DNA from: Apostichopus japonicus
Lineage: Eukaryota; Echinodermata; Holothuroidea; Aspidochirotida; Stichopodidae
DNA: 64,000 nt
Assembly (NCBI RefSeq): GCF_037975245.1
Contig: NC_092579.1
Location: 813,001 to 877,000 of the forward strand
Direction of reading: 5' to 3'
Positions 38,041 to 49,268 of the stretch are shown here, piece by piece. The position numbers and the translations under genes were made by a program. How positions within the stretch are numbered: position 1 is the stretch's first letter; each line of letters opens with the position of its first letter. The notes beneath the pieces are model-generated. The model was given only the letters and a program-made list of their open reading frames with translations. It was not told the DNA's origin and did not search any database.

Positions 38041-39230
38041 TATACGGGTTATCCGGGTACCCGCCCGACGCAATACTACCCGGTTCCTAATTTATTACCC
38101 GAATCCTACGCAAAGTGTGATTTAATTTTTTTTTTTTTTTTTTTTGCAAATCTACGGTTAGGCAGAATTCCCATTGACTTAGTGTGGTGTTAGGCTAACA
38201 TATGTGGTCAAAGAAAAGATAACAGCAATAACGAAGGTACCCGCCCGACGCGATACTACCCGGTTCCTAATTTATTACTCGAATCCTACGCAAAGTGTGA
38301 TTTAAAAAAAAATGCAAACCGATGGTTAGGCAGATTTCCTATTGACTTAGTGTGGTGTTAGGCTACCATGTGGTTGAAGATATAACAGCAATAACGAAAG
38401 TATTCCATGGATATCTTATAACTGCGTCACATTTCAGCTAATAAACAAATGGATATGCTAGATTACCCCATTGACTTATAAGTGTGGTGTTAGGTAACCA
38501 TGTGGTCGAACGTAACAGCAATAATGAATGTGTTCCATGGATATCTTATAACTGCTTCACAATTTCAGCGAATAAACAGATGGTTAGGCTTAGCTAGATT
38601 TTTCATGCATTGACTTAGTGTGGTGTTAGGCTACCATGTGGAAGAAATTATTATTTATTCATTCGTTTATTTCAAAGAAGGAAAGGTTTACAAGGTGTTT
38701 TACGACATGTTTATGGATTATAGACGGGATAACTAAAAAATAATAATCGCAAGTGGCTTTTTACTATCGTGTATTCCAAATGCGATCAAATTGCGCGAAT
38801 CGCGTAATCTCGCGGCTAATGCGAATAATAGATAGTAGTAGTAACAACTGAGCTAAAGGGATATTTTATGGTCTGATCCAATAGACGTGTAGAGCAAGCA
38901 TAAGCAGCCGCGGCAGTGCGATGTTAACAACATTACTACTAATTAGTAGTAATGTTAATTATATTAAGTAAATTAACAAGTTTATGACAGAAAAAACAAA
39001 TAGAAATTATTGTGGAAGGTTTTATACCTTACCTTACACATACGTTTTTGAACATGAAAACATAGTCAGTAGAGAATATATTTCATTTATTATAGCATTT
39101 AATATGTAATTTCTTGAAAACCGTGATACACGAGGGTAAACAATTTTTCCCCGGGTACCCGGATACCCGACGGGTAACGGCTCTCGGGTACCCGGTTCCC
39201 GATTTTTGGACCCGTGTAAACACTAAAATA
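38041..39230. mobile_element. hAT-like element remnant with GC-rich ends
   Basis: The right end reads CGGGTACCCGGTTCCCGATT and finishes ACCCGTGTAAACACTAA. The left end carries the related ACGGGTTATCCGGGTACCCG but lacks the ACACGGGT terminus, so it looks truncated. A block with CCCGACGCRATACTACCCGG is duplicated at 38065 and 38244. Between 38130 and 38650 a ~120-150 bp internal unit (TGTGGTGTTAGGCTA, CCATGGATATCTTATAACTG) is repeated about four times. No target duplication was found. Confidence 0.45.
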
Positions 39231-39348
39231 TATATATATATATATTATATTTATATATATATATAATATACATATATATATAGCTTATATATATATAGCT
39301 TATATATATATAGCTTATATATAGCTTATATATAGCTTATATATAGCT

Positions 39349-39379
<31 letters not shown>

Positions 39380-39385
39380 TATATG
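39222..39385 (+). repeat. AT microsatellite with TATATAGCTTA units
   Basis: (TA)n tracts interspersed with about six short units containing TATAGCT. Confidence 0.95.
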
Positions 39386-39469
39386 CATATTGAATACATT
39401 ACATATAAATATGTCGGCGTAAAAGTAACTAAAATGTCCACGCATCTTCGAGCGCTCTAGCCATATTTT

Positions 39470-40400
39470 CCTACTTTTTTCCCATTTTAGACGTTATCAA
39501 GTCTCGATTACTCGTGGAAAACATTATACTACTGAAATAATAGTTTACGTTTTCGTCAATAATTAACTCAAAAACTTTCGCGTGTTCAGATTTTTCTCCG
39601 ATCCACGATTTTATTTTATAGGCATATTATATATCGATGTATAAACAATTATGGAGGTGCCCGTTCGATTTAGTCGGATCATATAGACTAGTAGACGATG
39701 CACACATTATTTTGCAACATTTTCTCCATAAATAACACACGAATTTTTGTATTGCAATAAATGATTTACTATGATCCTTTTAAAAACGTTATACTTACTG
39801 CAACATCATATTGCAAGATTTTTGCCTCAAAATAACCCCCAAATTTTCGCGCTCTGCATAGTGCATGTAACAGTGTGTGTTTCATATAACAATTCTGAGT
39901 TAATATGATCTATTAGCAAAGTCTATTACTAACCTAAACATTATTTTGCAACATTTTCATCTAAAAATAAATCAACATATTTCTGGCGCCCTACGTGCTC
40001 TGGTTATTTCAAATAAGATATTGTGTTTCGTATAAGAAAGGTGATTTAGTATGCCCCTTAATTTGAAAAACATTTTAGTTACTGAAATATTATTTTGCGT
40101 TGTTTCGCCTGAAAATAAAGCCAAAACTTGAAGCCAATTGCCGGCCCCCACCGGCCCGTACGCCTATGGGATTTAGTATCATCCTATGATAAACATTAAC
40201 TTAATGCAATATTATGTTGCAAGATTTTCGCCTAAATATAACCCCAACAATTTTCGCGCGCTGTTTCATATGCCTGTTTCATTAACAAAGGTTTTTCAGT
40301 AGCCTATATGATCATCTTAAAAACATATTACTTACCGAAACATTATTTTGCAACATTTTCATCTACAAAAAACCAACAACTTCGGACGCTATGCGCCCTC
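39470..40400 (+). repeat. Degenerate ~150-170 bp tandem repeat
   Basis: About five diverged copies sharing ACATTATTTTGCAACATTTT, AAAATAACCCCAAAATTTTC-like and CGCGCT segments. They abut the start of the GGTCCGCGAGACC array. Confidence 0.65.
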
Positions 40401-40419
40401 TACGATTACAGTCCACGAG

Positions 40420-40655
40420 ACCGAAGGTCCGCGAGACCGAAAATAAAAAAAAGGTCCGCGAGACCGAAGGTCCGCGAGACCGAAGGTCCGCGAGACCGAA
40501 ATTAAAAAGGTCCGCGAGACCGAAATATAAAAAAGGTCCGCGAGACCGAAATTTAAAAAAGGTCCGCGAGATCGAAATTAAAAAAGGTCCACGAGACCGA
40601 AGGTCCGCGAGACCGAAATTACGCTAGACCGAAGTTCCGCGAGACGGAAGTTAAT
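40420..40655 (+). repeat. Foldback-like arm, left: GGTCCGCGAGACCGAA array
   Basis: About ten copies of GGTCCGCGAGACCGAA, spaced either directly or by A/T-rich 8-12 bp linkers. Each copy is itself partly palindromic (GGTC-CGCGA-GACC). The reverse complement of the array is at 41927-42056. Confidence 0.95.
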
Positions 40656-41083
40656 TAGGGGTCAACTTTTAACCTCTAGCCCGTAACAGTTGACACAATT
40701 TCCTCATAATAAATTAAAAATAATCATCTGTACATTTTGTAGCACAAACACACAAAAATGCTTCTACTTTTCGGCAATGTGACAGGTATTTTTTTTTTCA
40801 AGAAATACCCGTAGCGTCAACCTATGGTGACGCTCCATTTTTCAGGCAAGGTTTTGGAAATTTTGGGCAAAGAACGTCATGCCCCCCTTCCTAATGTGAA
40901 ATTCTTCCGTAGGCTTATGAGTCCCCCTCCTACCCACCCACCCCCACCATGTCTCCAGACCCTGTATAAACCACTACTCTCCCCAGGACGCCGATCAACA
41001 TTTTTCGCATGTTGAGAATATTAATCAGATTCGGGTTTGCTCGTCCCCCCCTAAAATGTTGATGATATCGCCGCCAATGTTAA

Positions 41084-41618
41084 AGCAGCATTTTGCGTTT
41101 GGTCGCCGTTTTCTACTTTTTTGACATTTCCATCGAGTTTTTTACATATATCAATCACAACAGCAAACTAAGATATAAGCCAAGTTTTTCCCTGCCAACA
41201 ACGTTAATTGGCGAGTAATTAAGGATTTTTGCAGATAATGAGAAAAGTGTCCACGACAAATTCCACAGTTAAAATTAATCGCATACAGTTTCCATAGACA
41301 AATCATACACAAATCAAGCATAGTGTTGTATTACGTATTGGCCAATGACGTTCGTAGCTTTTTATTACATATTAATAAATATTATATATAAAATTATATA
41401 TTATTAAATATTCATATTATGAGCGAGGTTTATTTGGTTCCCAACGAAAAAATATCTTCGAGAAAAGCAAAACAGTTGAAAGTTGTAAATGTTTCGAATT
41501 TTATGCCAGCATTTGAAGTAAGATTTGAATAGATAAGCTACTTATGTATGTCGTTATGGCATCGTGGATTCAGTGAGGTTGAGAAAAAAAACAAAAATAA
41601 AATACGCAAAATGCTGCT
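41084..41618. mobile_element. MITE with 15-bp TIR and TTAA target duplication
   Basis: The 535-bp element has perfect 15-bp inverted termini AGCAGCATTTTGCGT and TTAA on both sides (41080-41083 and 41619-41622). TTAA duplications are typical of piggyBac and Kolobok families. It carries no coding sequence and lies between the two arms of the GGTCCGCGAGACC foldback-like pair. Confidence 0.85.
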
Positions 41619-41926
41619 TTAAAGTCCAGACATTGGACAATAAACAAGAGTCATCCTACTGGAGAAATTATAAAAGAGAACTATGTTTGTCTTTCTGATA
41701 TAATATGTAAAAGAACATGTAAAAGAATTCAAACAGGAAACAAAATCTGCTGATAATATGATATCATATGATAATGATGAAACTGGCAAAACATTGCACC
41801 AGATCGCATATAAGGACCTTCAATTCCAAAAAAAATCTCAACAGAGACCCCCCTCCCCATATCAATCTCTAAATGTGCCCCACTTTAAATTTCTGGCTAC
41901 GTCGATGTCATGGGGCCTAGTAATAG

Positions 41927-42056
41927 TTTCGGTCTCGCGGACCTTTTTTTAATTTCGGTCTCGCGGACCTTTTTTAATTTCGGTCTCGCGGACCCTTTTT
42001 TAATTTGGTCTCGCGGACCTTTTTTTAATTTCGGTCTCGCGGACCTTCGGTCACAC
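41927..42056 (-). repeat. Foldback-like arm, right: inverted GGTCCGCGAGACC array
   Basis: Five copies of TTCGGTCTCGCGGACC separated by poly-T linkers, in inverted orientation to the array at 40420-40655. The arms are ~1.27 kb apart. Confidence 0.95.
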
Positions 42057-42417
42057 GGAATTCCCCCAAACAGAGTACCAAAATGTATCTAAGGACCCTC
42101 AATTATGCTTAAATTCTCTAAGGGGAGGGTGACACCCCCTCCGCTTGTACCCCTCCCCCAGGACGGTGATCAAAAAACATTCGGGATTTTTGGACCACCA
42201 TTTTGGTTAAATCCTGGATCCGCCCTTGTGGGGTGTGTGGGATGACACCCCCTGGGCCCTGGCGGATAGATCAGTAGTCGGCAAATATTTACATTTATGA
42301 TATATGTACCGCTTCGCGCGCTTCTCGCCCTTTTTGGTTTCGATGATGATCGTAACCTTTGCATTCATGATGGCGTATGTAAGCGTGTTTGCGTGTGTGT
42401 GAACGTGTTTGTGACGC

Positions 42418-42985
42418 CCAGTTTGTAAACACGATATCTCAAAAAGAGAATGTCAAACCAATTTCATATTTGGTGTGTAGAAGTACCACATTAAGTACAA
42501 GAAGCCTATTGGTTTTGGTGGAGGTCAAAGGTCATTTGGGCTCACCAGGGTTCAAACTGTGAAAAACCTTGAAAACACTCTTTCTCAAAATGAAAAGCAT
42601 GGGTAGATTTCATAATCGGTGTGTAAAAGTACCACATTGAGTACAAATAGTCTATTGTTTTTGGTGGAGGGCAAGGTCATTTGGGGTCACCAGGGGTCAA
42701 ATTGTGAAAACCTCGTAAACACGATATCTGAAGAAGGGAATCGTGGGCATACCTCATATTTGGTGTGTAGGAGTACCATATGGTGTTAAAGTAGCATATT
42801 GGTTTTGGTGGAGGGCAAAAGTCCTTTGGGGTCACCAGGGGTCAAAATGGGAAAACCTTGTAATCACGATATCTCAATATTGAAAGCTTGGACCGACTTA
42901 TAATTTAGTGTGCAGAAGTACCACATTGAGTTAAAGAAGCCAATTGTTTTTCAGAGGTCAAATCATGAAACCCTTGTAAACATGT
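42418..42985 (+). repeat. ~145-bp tandem repeat, 4 copies
   Basis: Units share GTAAACACGATATCTCAA, TTTGGTGTGTAGAAGTACCA, TTGGTTTTGGTGGAGG and GTCATTTGGGGTCACCAGGG. A related single copy occurs at 59565-59745, so this is a dispersed family that also forms short tandem arrays. Confidence 0.85.
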
Positions 42986-43061
42986 ACACCATCACTATAC
43001 ATTACCTTAGATTCATAAAGAAAACTACTCATGTTACATAATCGAAACCACAATGCCTCTT

Positions 43062-43345
43062 TGCTTTCTGGTTCTTTTATCTTTTGTATGTTCCTTTTGT
43101 TTTCCATTACATACCCATTTTGTGCAAATGTACCGAAAAACCTCCACCCTTCGCGCGGTTGTTCTTTTATCTTCTGTATGTACCTTTTAATTTTCCTTTA
43201 TGTACCTCTTTCGTACAAATATACTTTGGGGGTTTCTCTTTGACCGTATGTATGTACCTTTTGATTTACATGTTTATATCCCTTTCATGGAAATATACCG
43301 AAAACATTTCGCGCGCATCGTGCGCTTTTTTCTAAAAAAAAATGT
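43062..43345 (+). repeat. ~90-bp tandem repeat family B, 3 copies
   Basis: Units contain TTTTATCTTTTGTATGT, a TTTCCTTTATGTACC-like block, a TTTCGTACAAATATACCGAA-like block and CGCGCG. The same family appears inverted at 56395-56600. Confidence 0.75.
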
Positions 43346-44302
43346 TATAGCTACGCCCCTAAATGTTCCCCCTCCCCGATTGAAACTACTCCCTCTGTCC
43401 CTGGACATGGAGAATGTTATAAGAGGCTAGTGCGCACGAGAAATGTTCGTTAGCATGTCTGATCTTTGTATTGTAAATACACAAACACATATACACAAAC
43501 ACACTGTAATGACCCAATTATTACATTAATTGTCGTTTTACATTTAACGGTATTGTTCATGTTATTTGTATTATTCGACCGATCAGCTGTTTTCATTCGA
43601 AAATCCGCCGTTTAGTAAAACCATAGCTCTATGGTAAAACCATCGTTCATTTTTCTCCACTGGCCACTTCTGCACCTTCAAGGTTATTAGTCTTGAACAA
43701 TAGCGTGTGTGTTACGTAATCAATTCGCCAAGTCTAGCAAAGGCAACGAAAGTCTCTCAGCTCAAATTTTCCCCCCATCTAGTGCAAGATTCTATTGAAA
43801 TGCCGAGGCAGGTAAACTGTTACGGCAGTGGTATTTAATGGCGCATTTTCAAACGTAAATTGATTATTTTGACTAATTTACCGAGTCACAGGAACCATCT
43901 GTTATAGCTCCATGCAGGAACAGAGCGATTGTTTTATCTAAAATCTCTAAGTCAGCCCGGGTCGCTTCCGCATGTTTCTAAATACGAAACCTTTGTATGG
44001 CACCGAACACCAAGTTGTTTTGACATTGTTATTTACACTCGTTCCGACATAATATCCCTATTCTTGAGTAACGCTTGTCCAAGGCGTGATGTATTAAAAT
44101 GACAGGCTATAGGTCTGGGTTTATTGCAGCTGATTGGTTAATTTGGTTCATACTATAATTAGGCTTGAAATGTGATTGGTTTAATGTTTACCCCGTACTG
44201 TTAATTGTTGTTTGCATATTAAATGTATAGGGGAATATTTTCCGCTAAAGCATGTTGCAAGCATGTTGCATCGCTCAAAATGGGGGCTGAATTGAACGTC
44301 TA

Positions 44303-44812
44303 TGGCAAGCCATTTGGGACAAACACTGCATTATATATCCGCGTATTAATTGGAATTTATACGCGTATAAATTGGAATATATACACGTATATATTATTAG
44401 CCAATCATAAATATACCCGCATATTAATTCGAATATATACACGTATTAATTCGAATATATACACGTATTAATTCGAATATATACACGTATTAATTCGAAT
44501 ATATACACGTATTTATTCGAATATATACACGTATTAATTCGAATATATACACGTATTAAATAAAACACATATGGGGATTAAATCCAATGTATGCACGGAT
44601 TAATTAGAATATACACGAAAAAAACATTTCCGCTCTTGCTGTGTACATATAGCCTACTCACGATAAATGTTTTGGCGGGCTAGCGAGATCGCTTCAAAAA
44701 GCGAAACTTTACACATGTAGGCTACAACACATGTATATTCGAATTAATACGCGTATATATTCAAATTAATATGCGGATATATTATGCAGTGTTTGTCCCA
44801 CATGGCTTACCA
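44303..44812. mobile_element. MITE with ~50-bp TIR and TA target duplication
   Basis: The left end starts TGGCAAGCCATTTGGGACAA. The right end reversed starts TGGTAAGCCATGTGGGACAA. The arms stay similar for ~50 bp. TA flanks both ends (44301-44302 and 44813-44814), as in Tc1/mariner-type elements. Internal sequence includes about seven copies of a 22-bp unit with ACGTATTAATTCGAATATAT. Confidence 0.85.
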
Positions 44813-44814
44813 TA

Positions 44815-46124
44815 CGGCAACCCATATCAGAAAAAATCCGACTGCCGCACTCCGAATTTCCAGCTCAATTAGTTTGACCACTGTTGGGGGGGGGGGAGGG
44901 CTGAGACACCCCACCCCCTATAGCGACATCCCTGAGAACGATTAAGAATTAAAGGTTACGTAAGAACCTGGAACAGAGCCGACCCCCCCCCCCTTAAAAA
45001 AAAATGGCATACAGAATGCGGGTAAGCGGACGCCCATAGCAGATATATCAAAGATTAGAAACGTCTGTAAACGGAAGTTTCCAGACAAAGTATAGGCTAA
45101 CACTAAAAGGAGCGGAGACTGAAGTACGGGAGTGACCAAACCCCTTAACTCCACCCCTCCCCTTCTATCGTTCACATTATAATGCATATGCGCGGAATGC
45201 AGGGCCGTGGCCTGGATGAAATTAGTAGCCGGGGCAGTTAGCCAGATTCTTCCAAACAACAGAAAATATAAAATTTGCTGACTAAATTGGTAAGATTACA
45301 AGACTAGGAAATAAAATAATGAAACAGCATCTCTTTTTGAAATACGGTACCTCAGCATTGACTGTATACGGTAATATTCAATAACAGTATCTACCGTTTT
45401 TTTTTAAAGAAATAACTATGGAGCTATTTTTCGTAAATTAATACATCCTACGGGCACGCAAATTGTAAATTTCTTCTTAGACTGGGGTCCGCGGACCTCC
45501 ATGTGCAGACATTAACTATAATTAATACAAAAAAAATTCACCATCCTAAAAAATAACATCAGAAAAAATTATACGTAAACCTTACGAAAAAATAAAGAAA
45601 TAAATACCCACAAATAAAAAAAAGTAAATTAATTACTTCAATTATGAAAACATAGCGAAGAGAAAATGTACCGACAACCTGCACAATATAAATGCTAATG
45701 TTACAGCTTACATTAAACCAAGGTAATCAATTGCACAATACAACACCGCAGGTGCAACGTAAGTTGCATGTTGAAACCATGGCAACTATTAACACAGCAA
45801 TTTAATAAGGGAGTTCGGGTTACAGTTAATGATATTATAATGCTATGATAATGATATGTTGTCAAAGATCAAAGAGGATCAAATGCAGACACGTACAATA
45901 CGAACACTGTGCAAGAACATATTTTGAAACTCATTTAGAGAATATACCAATCCGGTTAACATGAAACTTCACAAATAATGTACCCACATTTTGAAAAATG
46001 GCATCAGCCAAAATGGGTAAATCGCCTTGGTTTTTGAAAAGCTGTTAGGGTTAAAGTCAAAAGTGTAACACAAATGCTATAATCATTGTGAAAAGGGTAA
46101 ATATACTGGGAGCAGCTCGATATT
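44815..46124. other. No gene recognised
   Basis: AT-rich sequence with short G/C homopolymer runs (44886-44896, 44983-44993). A 105-codon minus-strand frame at 44942-45259 has no recognisable domain and spans a homopolymer-rich tract. Confidence 0.6.
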
Positions 46125-46400
46125 TATAAGGTCCGTTACTCATAAGGTTCATTGGTCATAAGGTTCCTTAGTCATAAGGTTCATTGTTCATAAGGTTCGT
46201 TATCCATAATTAGAAAAACGGTTCTTTAGTCATAAGGTTAGTTATTCATAATTGGAGAAAAGTTTCGTTATTCATAATTTAAAAAAAGAGGTTCGTTTTT
46301 CATAATTGGAAAGAAGGTTCGTTTTTCATAATCGGCAAAAAAGGTTCGTTATTTATAATCTTCTAGAAATAAGGTTCGCTATTCATAATCGCGGGGTCTC
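46125..46400 (+). repeat. Degenerate tandem repeat (CATAAGGTTCRTT)
   Basis: About nine copies of a ~15-30 bp unit based on AGTCATAAGGTTCGTTATTC, with variable AATTRGAAAAA inserts. Confidence 0.85.
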
Positions 46401-46404
46401 ACGC

Positions 46405-46980
46405 ATATGAATTTCAGATATCTCGAAATACCAGAGAATTTTAGATATCTGAAATTGAATTCGAGATAACTCGAATTCATTTTCAGATATCTCGAATTCA
46501 ATTTCAGATATCTCGAATTCAATTTCAGATATCTCGAATTCAATTTCAGATATTTGAAATAGAATTTCAGATATCTCGAATTCAATTTCTAATATTTGAA
46601 TTGCAATATCAGATATCTCAAATTAATTTCACAATTAGTTAATTTTATGCATATAATGTAAATAGGCTTAATGTTAGCCAGCAAGCAAGCTAGATTCAAT
46701 CACACCCATACGTCGACGCGACGATGGCAGCCACCTGTACCTTTGAACTGTCACTTTTCTGTAGCTTAAATTTCCGGGCCATTTTACGAACTTCTGCATA
46801 TGCATTTCAGATATCTTGAATTCAATTTAATTTGAGATATCTCGAATTCAATTTCAGATATCTGAAATAAAATTTCAGATATCTCGAATTAAATTTCAGA
46901 CATCTCGAATTAAATTTTTTGATATATGAAATAGAATTTAAGATATCTAATATGAGAAACAATTTAAGATATCTAAAATT
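46405..46980. repeat. Palindromic 21-22 bp repeat (AGATATCTCGAATTCAATTTC)
   Basis: Two clusters, 46405-46620 and 46803-46980, of short units with self-complementary GATATC and GAATTC cores, separated by ~180 bp of unrelated sequence. Because each unit is nearly palindromic, the cluster reads similarly on both strands. Confidence 0.9.
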
Positions 46981-46984
46981 ACCG

Positions 46985-47570
46985 ATTAAATGTTAAAATG
47001 GCTTTCCATAGCCCGTTCATTGATTTTTCCAAAGCTGGTAAACGTTGGCCGTATCGGGAAAGCCCCGGAAGAAAAAAAAGCGTGTGCGCGCTGCTTGGAT
47101 GATATTTGCACGTGTCGAAAAGACTCACTGCATAGCTGTCTATCGCTGCTCGTATTCTCCATTGCAATAACCTGGTTCGAACGTTTTCCAAGGTTTTCCA
47201 AGCCTGCCGCTATGCCCGGAGTTAACTCGTTGAAATGCGGGTTCAAATTGCAGGGCTTATCTGCGGTTAAAATAGAGCGCTGTTCTATCTATTGTTATCA
47301 TAATAGTTGTTGAATTCGCTGCAATTATTTTTTTTTAAAAACACGCATTTTTTCTTAACGAAAACACTACCATAAATATCACGTTAGAACCATGATAATA
47401 CAGCACGATAAGTGGCAGCGTGTCTGGCTGGTTGTGTGTGTGTGTGGGAGAGGGGGGGGGGGACTTTATTACCACATTGTATTCATCATAATACATGGTA
47501 TGTAGTTGTTGAAAAACGTATTTCTGTCTCCTCAATCTCGAAAATATCACGCCGCTCATATTAGGTTACG
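46985..47570. other. Unexplained CpG-containing stretch upstream of the transposase gene
   Basis: Overlapping open frames on both strands between 46986 and 47313 show no recognisable domain. A GT microsatellite and G-run lie at 47430-47461. It could be 5' flank or promoter of the gene starting at 47841, but no core promoter motif is convincing. Confidence 0.35.
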
Positions 47571-47840
47571 GCTCAAATAAAACTACAGTGCAAAAAATCA
47601 TTTGGTTTCCAGTGACGTCCCTCTATAGCCCAAGCAGATCGGATAGACGGTAACTTTCCGTTTAGGAAAAGACCCCTCCACTTTGAAAGCAATAATGCTT
47701 TGTGTGACAATAAACTGAATCTCTGAATAAAAGAAACTACATTTAATATGACTCACAATTAATTTTGGTGTAAAGTACAGTCATTTATGTAGCTTAGGAT
47801 TATGTATAGAACATAACGTTTGCAAGGTTTCTTTTTAGAT

Positions 47841-49228
47841 ATGACAATACCAATATATTACAACACATTTTCTTGGTGCCGTAAACTTGGTCTGAATGAC
47901 GTTTGCCCCGACATTCAGGTCATTTGGGAGCCACATAAAATGATTGTGTATGAAACACACGGCTTCGTGTTAACTAAACAAGTCCAATTTTCTTTCTGTT
48001 GCTTTCCAGGTAGGCATATGGCAAGAAGAAACTTTTGGAAACAAATCAGCGTGCGTGACTTCGTATTTTTTCTCAAGAAGTGGCAAAAACGATTAAATGA
48101 AGGTCATAGAAAGATTATTTCAGTTTGGGGCGACATAGCCAATGGCTTGAAAATTAAAAATAATGGCAAAACACGCAAAATACTGTACATGACATGGAAG
48201 CAAAACGGAAAAAATGTTAAGGATCTCGTTGCTGTTGAAGAGAGTGGTTTTGCAAGTAATGATGATTCCAGCAGCTATTCACCTGAACATTTATTTTGCA
48301 TTTGTATGCAAAAGAACGATAAGAATTTACCATACGTTCGATGTGATTCATGCAAAATCTGGTATCATTTCAAGTGCGTTGGCTACAAAGAAACGGAGGT
48401 GTCTGCGGATGTGCCTTATATTTGTACAAATTGCGAGGAAGAAGGTGGACGGAAACAAAAATATCAACGTGATGATAAAGGTGGTGATGAAGGTGGTGAT
48501 GATGATAAGGATGTAACTGATGGTGAAAAAGGTCATAATGAAGATGATGAAAATGACCATCCTGATGATAATGTCGACAATCTTCATGATAAAGATGACC
48601 ATCCTGATGATGACGGTGATGATGGATATGATGTGGTTGATGAGGTTGGTGATGATGAAGATGTTGAGGAAGACAATTATGATGATGCTGATGGTGGTGG
48701 TGATGAGGACAATGACGAGGAAGACCATTCTGATGATGGTGGTGGTTGTGGTAGTGATGATAAAAATGACGATGTAGACCATTTCGATGATGATGAGGAT
48801 GTTGGTGGTGATGATGATGATGTAGGTGAGGATAAAAGCCATCCCGATAATAATGATTTCGAACTTCCTCATGATAAAGGTGATGACGACCATCCCGATT
48901 ACAGCGATAAAGTTGACCATCCTGATGATGATGATTACCACTCTCGTTATATTTACGATCGTTGTGATTATGGAAATGATTATGACCAACCTCAATTGCA
49001 AGTTGTTGAGTATTCTCATGATGATGCTGATGACCATCCTGATAATGACGATGAGGAGTGTGATGGTAATGATGACCGCCATCCTGATGATGACCATCCT
49101 GGTGATAACTGTGATGATGATGAAGATGCTAAAGATGATGAGGAAGACCATTCTGATGATGATGATGTTGATGATGATGATGATGATGATGATGACGACG
49201 ACGAAAACTATTCTAATGATGATGGTGG

Positions 49229-49268
<40 letters not shown>

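Noticed and set aside
44942-45259. 105-codon minus-strand frame
   Set aside because: No recognisable family; it includes a Gly/Phe stretch from a homopolymer run.
46986-47313. Overlapping 86- and 107-codon frames on opposite strands
   Set aside because: No domain, no splice context that joins them to a known gene, and both strands are open by composition.
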